NCBI GenBank assembly: GCA_023374045.1
Contig: CM041783.1
Coordinates: forward strand, 95,949,298 to 96,013,297
Source of the DNA: Limonium bicolor
Taxonomy: Eukaryota; Streptophyta; Magnoliopsida; Caryophyllales; Plumbaginaceae
Direction of reading: 5' to 3'
Length of the DNA stretch: 64,000 nt
Shown: positions 1-11,381 of the stretch, one piece after another
Numbering within the stretch: position 1 is the first letter of the stretch
Layout of the letters: each line of letters starts with the position of its first letter
Program-made: the position numbers and the translations under genes
Notes under the pieces: model-generated
The model's database searches: none
What the model was told of the DNA's origin: nothing
What the model saw: the letters and a program-made list of their open reading frames with translations, nothing else

Positions 1-2129
1 AACTTCTTGAATTCCTTTCTCAAAACCTTACCTAAACATCATTCTCTCCATACTCATCAATATTACCTAAACCTTAAACAAACTTCTCCAAGACTTAAAT
101 ACATTCTCAAAACACACCTTGAATTCCTAGAACTTCCAAGATAATACCTAAATCCTTACATCACCCTAAATCACCTTAATACATGTTTTCTTCTCAAGTA
201 AACATTTATTCACCTTTAACACTTCCTAGTTCACCAAAACTCACTTAAAACACTTAGAACTTCTTACACATTTTCCCAAATTTGGCCATAGCTTCTCTTG
301 TATTTACTCACATCCAAACACTTAGGTTTTTACCTTTTTTTCATTCAAAACACCTAAAATCCATCAAACACATTTTTATACACAAACTTCACACATTTAG
401 CACTACATCACAATATAGTGCATAACTTAAATTGCTTGGCACTTAGGCCCTTAAATAACATGGCTCTTAGGCCCTTAAATTGCATAAACCTTAAACACTG
501 AATTTCCCACATAAGTAATGCCTTTGACCTGCAAATACACCCAACAATACATATGCCTTTAATAAACTCCTTGAGAGCATTTCACTAGGTCATTCACCAT
601 TGGCTCCTTAGGTATTTTATTAAGCAAATCAAGCTCATTTTCCTAAGGCATTTAAGCTACATTGAGATAGCTTGTTTACCTCTTTTTCCTCACAAAACTT
701 CTTTCTTGTTTCCTTGTAAAACCGGTGGGGTGTTTGGTTGTTTGTCAACTTCTAAACAATGTACAAATATTAGAATGAGTATTCAAGCATTATGCTTCAT
801 CTCATTATAAACCCTAGTTACACATATTGTTTTAACACATTAAGGTAATTGTTTTACCTTGGAATTGGAAGAGAACTTGAATAAGTATCAAGAGAGGACT
901 CCTCCTAGCCCTTGGAAGATTCAAATGAAGCTAAAACAAGCAAGGTAAAGACACCATGGTGAGGTGAATTTTCGGCCATGTACTAAAAGGAGAGGAAACT
1001 TGATTTTTCTTTGAGATTCCTTACCTAAAAGCAAAGGAGAGTAATAATGTGTAGAAACACAAGCTCAAGCTCCATCAATGGTGATTCTCCATGGCACCAA
1101 AATTGAGCTCTTGAAGATTTGAAAAGGTAGAAGTGTAGAGCTTGACCTAACTAAGACAAATATGGTCTTAGAATTTGATTTGGAGCATGGAGTTGGATTT
1201 GGCAAGGAAATGAAGATGGAGAAGAGAGGAGCTGTAGCAAATCGTAAATGGAGGAAAGGAGAAGGTGAAGAAACCGTGTGAAATGAAAGAAGAGAAGGAA
1301 ATGAGAAGGTAAGCTTGCTTTTGGAGATATTTATGTTATAAAGCAAAATAGTACTTTACTTTAAGCTTTACTTTACTTATTTGATTTCTTTTACATGTTG
1401 GTGACTCACACCATGAAAAACCGGCCCCCATATACTTAGGAGGGTATAATAGTCTTTGTTGACCAACTTAATTACTTATAACGACATATGTTACAAACTA
1501 GCTTATAAAAGTTACTATTCATCAAACAAGGCACATAGAAGTGAAATATTTGATTTCCCATTGATATGGACTTCCAAATGTGATACTATATAGTACAATG
1601 TTAATTAAAGAGTAATGATGGACATTTAGCCATTCAAAACTCATTTACAAGACAATTTTTCAAAACGTGCTTTAAGACTCCTTAAAGCACTTTTTGTGTT
1701 TTAACTTGTTTTTCAAGCTTGGTTTTCTTTGGTAATTGATTTAATATGTTCATTAACATATTTATAAGGTATAGGTATGACCATTAGGTCTTATACAAAT
1801 TTATCCCAAGCTTAGAGCACATTTTTGCTCTTATTGACTTTAAGGTATTTATTTGTGTTTTGTTTGGTTCCAATGTCTACCAAGGTTTCCTAAGGACTTA
1901 ATTAGCCCTATTAAATCATAATTGAATATTATTAAGTCTTGGTAGGCTCTTTGGGTCCTAACCAAGTTCACTCATAGCTTAGAGCATGTTTTTGCTCCAA
2001 CTGTGTCTTAGTGCTTTATTGCATTTTACTATGATTTAAACTGTTCACTAATGTTTCTAAGACACTTTTTAGCCTTTACATACCATAGTTTGATATTTTA
2101 AACCATATATTAAGGTTTGGGGTATTTCA
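1..2129 (-). repeat. Partial LTR of family E (Ty3/gypsy, Tekay-like), cut by the window edge
   Basis: The stretch ends with GGTTTGGGGTATTTCA, the outer LTR border seen at 44223, and is similar throughout to 42100-44223 of the solo LTR E. Shared blocks include 'cttaggcccttaaat' repeats near 430-480, the region around 1060-1320 that resembles 43300-43560, and 'caagcttggttttcttt' near 1715. The inner LTR end lies left of the window, so it cannot be decided whether this is a solo LTR or the end of a full element. Orientation is inferred from the TG...CA ends and from primer-site-bearing relatives. The small reading frame at 1065-1346 overlaps a part shared with other LTR families and is not a gene. 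Confidence 0.8.
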
Positions 2130-2331
2130 ATTTTGGTTGGTGGTATTTTGGTTGGTGGTGTTTTGTCGGTGTATAATTTTGGATAAGTGTTGTAAATCGA
2201 TAAGGCCGGTATATTCTAACGATCAGACCGTGGCAAGGTCCCGGAGTTTGTTATTTCCGCTGTGACGAATTCGATTAAGTGTTAAGTTTTGCGATAACCA
2301 CGATTGGCTTTGGACGGGGTGTTACATCAGG
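2130..2331 (+). repeat. Inverted fragment of a B-family LTR end
   Basis: From about 2160 to 2326 the plus strand matches the reverse complement of the first about 170 bases of the B LTR (6920-7090): 'ggccggtatattctaacgat', 'cagaccgtggcaaggtcc' and a terminal 'ggggtgttaca'. It is therefore the 3' end of a B-like LTR in plus orientation, opposite to elements A, B and D. A degenerate GGTATC-like string follows at about 2334 and could be a decayed primer site. No downstream gag was found on the plus strand. Confidence 0.7.
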
Positions 2332-2699
2332 TATCTAAAACCCGTGCTTATCCATGATGGATGTCTAATTATATATTTTGAAGTTCTATTTCTCTATTGT
2401 CATATTTCAAGGTTTCCACTATCTTTTCTCGAAGTTAATAAGGAATTGTAAGATTTTCCCGTCCCGCACTGGGCGGTAAGCTCAGTGCCTGGGTATCCCA
2501 TGAAATGCAATGTTTGTTTTTCATGTGTAGGTCTTCAACAACCCTTTTAACAATTTTTGTAGTCTTAAGTATTTCTTATTAATTTATGTATTCTTTTTCT
2601 TGACATCTGCTCGTCATTTAGGCAGGTCATAATTTGTAGTTACTGTAAGTTTGGACAGTTGATAACGCCCTTTGGCAAACCAAGCAAAAACTAACTTAC

Positions 2700-3088
2700 T
2701 ATTCCTCAATGTACTATCTCACACCATGTATCCCAAGGCTAATTATGGTTTAATACTCTTAAACTCATGGTACCCTAATTTGGGTTCTCCACCAACTATC
2801 AATGTGTTTCCTGACTTTAAAACAATCTTACTTGCCCTTTTTCATCCTCTTCGAACCACCGTATATAAACTCAGCCTCATCTCCTATGGAGAATGATACA
2901 GCTGGTATCCCAATCCTTAACCATATACATCATAAATAATTTAAGTTTTGGTCCACTTCCATATCCTGGAATATAAGGTCCTTCAAGGCCTATCCCTAAG
3001 TTCTACATTCATTTATATTAGTTATTTGTTCATTTATAGTTAAGTATTTCTTGAGTAGGATCCTGCCGGGTCAAGGTACTTGGCATTA
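2700..3088 (-). pseudogene. AlkB (2OG-Fe(II) dioxygenase) relic of element A
   Basis: The minus-strand translation, read through stops and frame changes, aligns with the AlkB domains of B and D. There is a counterpart of CQVIRPGMILL (here interrupted by TGA), then ECRT-GIGLEG, KLKLFMM and VKDWD, and, after a deletion, IPAVSFSIGDEAEFIYG and a degenerate KSGNTLIVGGEPK-GYH. The deletion removes the segment that carries the HxD iron ligands in the other copies, and the C-terminal RPGRLNLTFR motif is not found. It cannot encode an active enzyme. Its divergence from B and D shows that the capture predates the split of these families. The position, just 3' of the gag zinc knuckles, is the same in all three elements. 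Confidence 0.75.
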
Positions 3089-3419
3089 TGCCTCTGGATA
3101 TTCCCAACCTTCGCTCATAAGCTCAGGTGACCTTGGTCTCATAGGTAAGGAAACAAACGTCGAAGTATCTTATTAGGTGAGAGGTAACCTAAATTAGGTC
3201 TCTCTAAATTTTTTGATACTTACTAATCACATATAAGTCTCATTGACTAATAACTATAAACACACATTTATGCATCATGCATTTAGTTTAGGTTCTAGGC
3301 TTACCGGTTTCGCGCTGAGCGCTAGCCTCAGCGCCTGAAGTTCCCACTGTGTACTAGGTGTTTCTTCCTGGAATTATCTCCTTTCCCTTCTGGCTCCCGG
3401 ATGAGGATGGCTGTCCTCC

Positions 3420-4398
3420 TGGTCCTCTAGCATAAGTATTAGTCTGCGGCGCTTGACCTCCTCCGGGTCCGCCTGTTTCAACAGCTGGTGTTCTCTGTGA
3501 CCTTTTTTCTCGCAATAGCGACACCTCACCGTCTTGCCTGCGCAGTCTACACCTGGATGATCCTTTCCACAGCGCTTACAGTAGTAGTGGCGCCGGGTTG
3601 GCTTATTGCTCCTAGGTGGTGCTGATCTCCGTGGCTATGCATCCATGGCTGGGCCGGTCAAACGAGGAATCTGCTCCTTCGTCTTCTGACCATGGAAACC
3701 TTCCGCCCCTTCCTCTTGTCAAAGAATTTCTTCCTCTTCTTGTAGAAACCGCCAGAGGTTGCTCCACCATCATCTCCTTCAGCACTCTTTCTCTTCTTTC
3801 TTCCTGCTCCTCTTCCCTTAGACTTTTGAGTCTCCACAGTGTCGGAGTAGTCGACTCCTGGTGTGTAGTCCAATAGACTGGTGAACCACTTGTAGTACTG
3901 GTCAACTGTTTGACTCCCTTGGATTAAGGTCTCGATCTCCTGCCTTTTTCTCTGCTTTAGGTGTTCGGGGTAGAACTTCTCCCGCAACACTTCTACAAAC
4001 GATGTCCACCCAAAGTCCGGTGTAGCTCTACGGTGGCCCTCCACAGACCGCCACCAAATGTCGGCTGCGTCCTTCAGGTTGTACGCGGCTATGTCGACTC
4101 TCTGGTCTTCAGGAACTCTGACAGTCTTGAATGCCTTCTAGTGCTCTACAATGAACTTCTCCAGTGCGGTGGGGTCCGGTTCCCCTGAATATGTCGGTAC
4201 TCTCGCGTCTACAATGCTCTTCAACCAATTGGTATCCCTGGGCTGTGGCGGGTGGGGTATGGCTCCCGTAAGTTGAGCTCCTAGTTGCTGCGCGAAGGCC
4301 GCCATGGCTGCTGCTAGGCCTGGTACCTCTGGAACATCCGCTGGTGTCTCGTCACTGCGTCCACTGCTGTTTCCACGTGGTCTTCCTCTTGTCGACAT
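3420..4398 (-). pseudogene. Gag of element A (broken)
   Basis: It starts MSTRGRPRGN at 4398, an R/G-rich start like D's MSGRGPGRPRGG. An in-frame TAG at 4138-4140 follows KFIVEH. The core resumes with WWRSVEGHRRA, KFYPEHLKQRK and VDQYYKWF, typical of chromovirus Gag. The centre is deleted after TPGVDYSD, joining directly to a basic linker. A tandem zinc knuckle lies near 3500-3580: CKRCGKDHPGVDC, then CRYCEKKGH. A GTAAGC donor-like site at about 3304 may match the gag-end donor of B and D. Gag would coat element RNA in the cytoplasm; this copy is dead. Confidence 0.8.
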
Positions 4399-4597
4399 CT
4401 ATGGTATATTATTATTACTACTCGGTTGCTACACAGTTTTACATACACAACCACAAGCATATAAGAAACTTAACTATTAGCAACAAAGATATTCCTAGAT
4501 TTTTCTAGGTCACGAATCCTCACAGACGTTTTCCCGTATTCCCAAATATCCTATGCTCATATTCTTGACTCGGTATCTTTCATCAGAGCGGTACTCT

Positions 4598-4609
4598 GCT
4601 CTGATACCA
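4598..4609 (-). other. Primer binding site (tRNA-iMet) of element A
   Basis: The minus strand reads TGGTATCAGAGC, the usual plant initiator-tRNA primer site, five bases inside the LTR end (TGTTACA on the minus strand). It fixes the orientation of A as minus and marks 4615 as the inner border of its 5' LTR. Confidence 0.9.
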
Positions 4610-4614
4610 ATTTT

Positions 4615-6914
4615 TGTAACACCCCTAATCTTAAACCTGTAATGACGTCACAATTCATAGCATAATAAATAGCAAATCGCAGCGGAAAATAAAACTATCT
4701 ACCTTGGTGTTACACGCCGTTACTCACCCTTGTGAGTAACAAGGCATCCTCACTTCTTCCTACAAACCAACTCCTCACGCTGTGATGAACAGATACTGAG
4801 CACTTCTAATTATTACAAACCAAATCCAACTAAATGAGCAACTAACTGAATACAACAACCTCTTTAATACAATACAAAATAAAACCAAAGGTGTTTGCTG
4901 AAAACACAACAGCTACCCCCGTGTCCCGCACTCCGGCTTGAGTCTTCTTCAATAACCTGGAATGTTTGGCCCAATGAAGGGCTCAGCAATCAAAATGCTG
5001 GTATGCTAAATGTAGTCTTAAATCATCAAGATTCCTTAAGTCGTTTATCCATCTTGATATTAGATTCTTTACATGAAATACCGGTTTATAATAACAACAG
5101 TGATAACTGTATACATTAAACATCCACATACTAACTCACCTGTAAACACCAATGTACAATAGTACACAACACCAATAACCACACATCAATAACAATAACC
5201 AATAATCACACATCAATAATCCAAACAAGACACACATATTAAACTTTACTTGTTAGTTGGCCACCTGGCCCTTATCCTTTAAAACCATTCACTTAACCTT
5301 TTCCAATTAATTACCACCTCAGGCGTCATGTCAAGACAACCCTTAATAACTTATTAATGAACGATAGTCCCCTGTGTTCCAATGGAACCATTACCAGCTG
5401 ACCTAATGGCCCTGGATAAGTAAATGACCGATCCGGTTGAACCTGTGCACCAACGGCAGTGCCCTCCGCCATCCCCGAATGTGGCTGATAGATTCCCTTG
5501 AGTGACTCCCCAATGAAGTCTCTCGTAGTGATCACTATGCGCAACCAGAAAGTCGAAACAGTCTGGATTCCTCTCTTTATAAATTAGCCCTTTTGTCAGT
5601 GGTACAATAACCAATACTTGAATTAAGACTATAACAGTTGACCATCAGTTAGGTTCAATAATACCTAAAGGTCAGTTAGCCTCGTTCCAGTTTAGATGTA
5701 TAAACTTCCAGTCATAAGACGTTCGCGTATAAAATACAGCGCAACAGTTTGAGCAATACAATACACAATATCATATACATAAAATCACAGATATCGCTCT
5801 TAATAATTAAACACATAATGTCTGGACCTTAGGATAACCCTTAGGACATTCAGACCACACAATTAACATACCGTTCACCAAGTAACTGCTAGCTTGACAG
5901 ATTCCTGTTCAATAGTCCCTTCCCGTACGCTGTTATATAAACATGCAATACCGGGTAATATTAATATAATTATTCATTAAATATTACAGTATTGTCACTA
6001 TAGCATTTATACTTGTCGTATACAAACTCTGTATATCTTTTATTTCCCCCAGTTATTTAACAGTGGTTCTAAGTAGTTCATCAGTTCATGATTTTATGTG
6101 ATATCCACATGTGATAATGAATTTTCCAATTCAAGATATATCTTATCTCATTAATTATATATCCATAATTAATTCTTCTTATTCCTTATACCAATATAAT
6201 TTGGTTACCTTAATTATCTCCATAATTATTTGATAAACTCTATATTATATTCTTTTGGTTATTCTTATCATAACCACAATTTATTTTATAAACCTTATAT
6301 TATTCCTCATAATATATCACATTACTTAACCTTAATTCCTTTCTTTATTAAATTATAAAACCAACCTTTCCAATTTCGGTGATTATAAATTAATCTCACC
6401 AACTTTTATAAATTACTAGTTAAGCCCATAAACTTTTCAGTAGTTACAATTCAATCACTCCAACTTTTACAAATTACCAAATAACCATATAACCTTTATA
6501 ATTTACTAAATACCCATATCAATTTTCAGAAATTGCAAAACAATTATATTAACTTTTATAAATTACCATATGACCACAATTATTTTCGGTCTTGACATAT
6601 ACCTTTCCTTTATTTACAATTTAATCCCAAAACTTTATATAAGTTACATATGAACTTATAAACTATAGTTTTAATTCCTAATTATCTTAAATAACCGGAA
6701 AGCCCCTTATAATTTTACTAATTATCAATTTGCCCTTTAACCTTTTCGGTTTTGTAAATATATTCTCTATATTTACATTTTAACCCCAAACTTTATATAA
6801 GTTACAATTTAACTTATAAATTATAGTTTTAATACTTAATTTTCTTAAAATACCAAGTGGGCACTTATATTTTCGTAAACCACCAATTCGCCCCCTTTTA
6901 AATTTGATTTCACA
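4615..6914 (-). repeat. Element A 5' LTR, left segment (interrupted by element B)
   Basis: It begins TGTAACACCCC next to the primer site and carries the shared LTR module CGCAGCGGAAA (about 4679) and a perfect 9-bp stem GTTACTCAC/GTGAGTAAC at 4719-4740. From about 5940 it is very A+T-rich with repeated 'aaattac', 'ataaacttt' phrases. It stops at the TATTT target duplication of B, and the same kind of A+T-rich sequence resumes at 21355. No palindromic array like those in the B, D, E, F and G LTRs was noticed. Confidence 0.75.
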
Positions 6915-6919
6915 TATTT

Positions 6920-9900
6920 TGTAACACCCCATCCAAAGCCTATCGTGGTTATCGCAATCTGAACACTTAGTCGAAAACGTCGCAGCGGAAATAAACAACA
7001 CCTGGACCTTGCCACGGTCTGATCGTTAGAATATACCGGCTTAATATATACAATACTTAACCAAAACACTTATCCAGCTCAAAACATTAACATCCACAAT
7101 CCCACGACCAACCGAGTACTAGTATCTCAATCATAATCTCAAACTTACAACAATTTAATATAAACAGTCGGGTGCACAGGCGCAACCCGAACTCAAAATA
7201 AAAGTCCCCACCTAAGTCTAACCGCTCCTACTCTCGTAGTGCGTCCTCATGGGCCTCTTACCTGCAAGTGTAAAAATAGCCCCCGAGGGGGTCAGCACGA
7301 ATGCTGGTACACCCTCTCATGGCCCCCAAGCTAACGGGGCTACGACGACTAATTGTCGATAGCATGGAAATTGATTACATACACAAACATAATATGAAGT
7401 GCAATAACAATAACCACAGATGAACATATATGGTTCACAAGCAATGAACGACTCAAGCGTTCCCTTAACGAGTGGGTTAGTAACCCCCTCCTTAGTCCTC
7501 ATTTCCTTAATCTCAGTTCCTTACCTTACTTTAATCTTAATCTCAATCTCAATCTTAATCTTAATCTCAGTATACCAACCTTTCCTGGAAGGGATTGGTT
7601 GTAGCTTAATTCGAACCTGGGATTTAGGTGATCCCACCGCACCATCTTAATGCCACCTACCCTGGACGGGAGCCCAGCGTAGCTGAGCCGGCAACCGGCC
7701 CTAGGCTACAAGTCCGAAGACAAGTCCTTAAGCGGAGGGCGGATCTGATTCAGATACCGTCCCCCTTTCACTTAGCATGCATGACCGGAGATCGGTCCCG
7801 GGTTTCCTCACTCAAGTTCCAGTTAGTAGACACCTTAAACACCATGTGCTAGCTAAGCCTTAACGGGCATTAACCAACAACCATCAACCTTGACTCTTAT
7901 TCTTAACTCAGTAAGTACTAAACTGGGTTAGTAGCAATCTCAATTCTCGCGGGTTAGTGTAAATATAACACAATCACAACGAGAACAATATAACCGGTTG
8001 CATGCTTTATCTTGTTTTAGTCATAGCAAATAAACAGATAGCACACAAGCCGAGGGACACCTCGTTAGCAAGCAGGTCACGAAAAGGATTGTACCGTTCA
8101 CCGTCGATCGTTGTTTGTTTAACCTTCTTCGGGGTCCCAATTCACAAACCTAAAACATTCATTCATTTTTAGGTTATTAGTTGTTTGCACCTTACTCAAC
8201 TCACTTAGTTCCTAAGTACTTCCATTCAATAACCTCTCAAGTCCTTATCACTTAATCTTACAAACTTAACTTTATACATTAAAACTTATACTTGATCTTA
8301 ACTTAATTCCTCAAGTTCTTAGGGTCCCAATCATTACTACCCTACCAAGGGCATACCTCATTACCCATCACCATTTTTAGAAATTGAAATTTCTTTTTTT
8401 TTTTTTAGGCTCGACCGGACTTACCGACCGGACTTGCCAAGTCCGGTCCATTCCAGTACCTTTTACCGTTGGAAAATTCACTCCGACCGGACTTACATGT
8501 CCGGTCCTATGTCCGGTCGATTCCAGGGACTTATAATCCGTACTAAATTCATGCCGACCGGACTTGACAAGTCCGGTCCCATGTCCGGTCCATTCCAGAA
8601 ACTAATTTCCCTCACAAAACAGAAGCCCGACCGGACTTGTAAGTCCGGTCCCCAAGTCCGGTCGATTCCAGAAACATTTTCCGGTAGTGTAACAGAGCCC
8701 GACCGACCTTGCAAGTCCGGTCCTAAGGCCGGTCGGCTCCAAAAACTTGTTTCTAAATTCCTTTTCAACTCCAAACTTCTCCTCATATAACCTCATATGT
8801 TATAACCTCATTTGGGCACCTCAAATACACCTTAAGCCCTCCTTAAAATACCTTAATTCATCCACCAAAATCCATCTTAGTCATTATGCATTTTCCTTGT
8901 GATAATGTTAACACTTGTAATGTTTTCCTCTAGGTTTCTAGGTGGTGGTTCATACCTAGTGTAGCCACTATGCCAAATGTTTCCTTCACCACTATAACGT
9001 CATCTCACAAGCATCTCTCACTATCTAAACTCTTTTAAACATTCACTTAAGGTTCCTTAACAAGATTAAACTTCCATCATCATTACATTATTTCCTTCCT
9101 AGATGTGCACCAACATTTGCCTAAGTCCTAAATACCCAAATACATTCTTTTGATTCCTAAATACTCCATGGTGATACCTAAGTCATCATAAGTCATTAAA
9201 ACATCTTAACTTCACCCTTTTTCATCAAGACAACCCATAGAACATTCCTAGTACTTTCTTAGTCATTAAATCCCCTTAGAATATCTTAAACACTTAAACT
9301 CTCCTTTAAATTTTGCCATGGGTTCTCTAGTATATAGTACTTCCTAACAAATGGTTTTTCTCCATCAAACAACCAATACCACACAAATTCTCATCACCAC
9401 ACCTTAACACCAAATTTACACTAAAACTTCACCACATCATCATATAATGCTTAAACTTAAAATGCTTGGCACTTAGGCCCTTAAATGACAATAATCTTAA
9501 CCACTGAATTTCCACATATATATATGCCTTCAACCTGCGAATACACTCAACAAGGCTCCCATTGAAATAAAATGCTTCTTGTACTTCACCTTTACATCCT
9601 TAAACTATCTCTTTTCTCATTTGCTCCTTAGTCACAAGTTCACAAGAATAGTCATTGTTTCTCCTAGGTTTTATAGAACCTTCCCAATATAAACTCTACA
9701 CTAAACTCATCATATACCCATATCTCATTCCCTTAAACAATAAGACAACTTAAGGTAAGTAATTTACCTTGTTTTCTCACAAGCTTACAAGCTTTTCTCC
9801 TTAGGTTTTCTTTGTTCAATCTCGGTCACCAATGTGATTCTCCTTGCCAATGTTCTAACCAATATCCAATGACTCCAATGAGTACTAGATAACACATTAA

Positions 9901-11071
9901 CCCTAAGGAACAAACCCTAGGTTTAAAAATATGTTTTAAGGTATTAATGTGATTGTTTTACCTTGGTTTCTCAAGACAACCTTGGATGTGAAGCTAGAAG
10001 GACCTCCTCTCTCCTTTGAAGAGTAGAAACAAGCTAGAACAAGGCATAAACATGGAGTCCCATGAGTATATTTTCGGTCAAGTGAAGAAAATGGTGGAAA
10101 CCTAGATTTTCTTACACTTTCTTTACCTTAAGAGAATGGAGATGCCAATGGAGTCTCCAAACTTGAATTTCCTCCTCTAATGGTGGTTTGACTTGGCACC
10201 AAAATGAAGCTCTTGAAGTTTTGAAAAGATAGGAAGAAGGAGCTTGAGCTAACTAAGAGGAATATGTATTTTGTTTTGGATTTGGAGCTTAAATGAGCAA
10301 GTGGTGTGCAAGAGAAGGTGGAGCTTTCATGGAGGTGAGCTCTACGTGAATGGAGAAGAGAAAGAGAGCAAGAAATCGTGGGCAACAAGGGGAAATGAAG
10401 AAGTGAGGAGAGAGGTAAGCAAAAGTAATATTTATCTTAAAAGGTGAATAGTGTTTTATGCTTTATAACTTACTTATTTGCTTTCTCATTACTTAGTTAG
10501 ATAAGTGTGGTGAGTCACACCTAAAGAAACCGGCCCCCTTTAGTGAATGAGGGTAGTTTAGTCTTTGTTGACCAATTGTCTCACTTATATAGACTTATGT
10601 TATAAACTAGCTTAATAAATTCACTATTCATCAAAAACAAGGCACATTGTTGTGAAATTTTTGATTTCCCATTGATATAGACCTCCAAATGTGATACTAT
10701 AGTACACATATTAATTAAAGAGTAATGATGGACATTTAGCCATTCAAAACTCATTTACAAGACAATTTTTCAAAAACGTGCTTTAAGACTCCTTAAAGCA
10801 CATTTTGTGTTTTAACTTGTTTTCAAGCTTGGTTTTCTTTGGTAATTGACTTAAAATGACCATTAGGATATTACTAAGGTCTTGGAACGATATTTGGGTA
10901 CTCTCCCATGTCTCTCCAAGCTTAGAGCGCGTTTTTGCTTAAACTGCTCTTTTGGTGTTTCCTTATATTTTCTTTGATTAGAAATGTTTCTTAATGTTTC
11001 TAAGGCATTATTTAGCCTTCTTATATCTTAGTTTGTCATTTAAACACCATATCTAAGTTTGGGGTATTTCA
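6920..11071 (-). repeat. Element B 3' LTR (4152 bp)
   Basis: Left border TGTAACACCCCATCC, right border TTTGGGGTATTTCA, directly followed by the polypurine tract on the minus strand. It is highly similar to 17276-21349. It holds the CGCAGCGGAAA module (about 6981), a pyrimidine-rich TTAATCTCAATC run near 7530-7565, and the palindromic array at 8410-8745. Reading frames in it (for example 7420-7650, 8434-8790, 10128-10388) follow the repeat and have no protein signature. Confidence 0.95.
8410..8745. repeat. Palindromic array in B 3' LTR
   Basis: There are five units about 70 bases apart. A full unit has one GACCGGACTT arm followed by two AAGTCCGGTC arms, then the constant tail 'attccag'. Each unit can fold into a 10-bp stem in two alternative ways. 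The same array is at 18740-19075 in the other LTR. Confidence 0.9.
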
Positions 11072-11108
11072 ATCTACCCCCCTTAAAAGAACTTTGTCCT
11101 CAAAGTTC
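11072..11108 (-). other. Polypurine tract and adjoining hairpin of element B
   Basis: The minus strand reads AAGGGGGGTAGAT directly against the LTR border, the expected plus-strand primer. Next to it, 11089-11108 is a perfect 8-bp stem GAACTTTG/CAAAGTTC with loop TCCT. Confidence 0.85.
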
Positions 11109-11381
11109 ACACGTGTGTTTAACCATTCACGGTACACAGTTCTCTTAATCTTAATACCACATCTTATATTCACATTCATACATCTCAAGACTCAAAGGTC
11201 AATCTCAAATGCAATACATAAGTATCATACATAACTCAAACTTACACCGAAGTGTAGCAACTTGCACAAATTCGCATCTTAAACAACCAAACAAACGACA
11301 CACATGATCGTTTCCTAACTCAAAAGCGAGGAAGCTCTACCCCCTTAAAAAGGGGTACGCCCCGTACCCTATACAGACGAT

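Larger units (their letters stand above)
2332..4614 (-). mobile_element. Element A: internal remnant of a Tekay-like chromovirus
   Basis: On the minus strand this holds, in order, a primer site (4598-4609), gag (about 4398-3420) and an AlkB relic (about 3088-2700). Protease, RT and integrase are missing; the body breaks off near 2332 where the inverted LTR scrap begins. The part from 2332 to about 2690 has no recognisable coding. It is older than B, because B is inserted in its LTR and its frames carry many more lesions than D. Confidence 0.7.

Noticed and set aside
8434..8790. Open frames across the palindromic arrays (also 18798-19121, 26796-27212, 30444-30825, 39532-39942, 41755-42075)
   Set aside because: They repeat the array unit as Arg/Ser/Gly/Pro periodic peptides on both strands, as any stop-free tandem repeat does; no domain, no conserved start.
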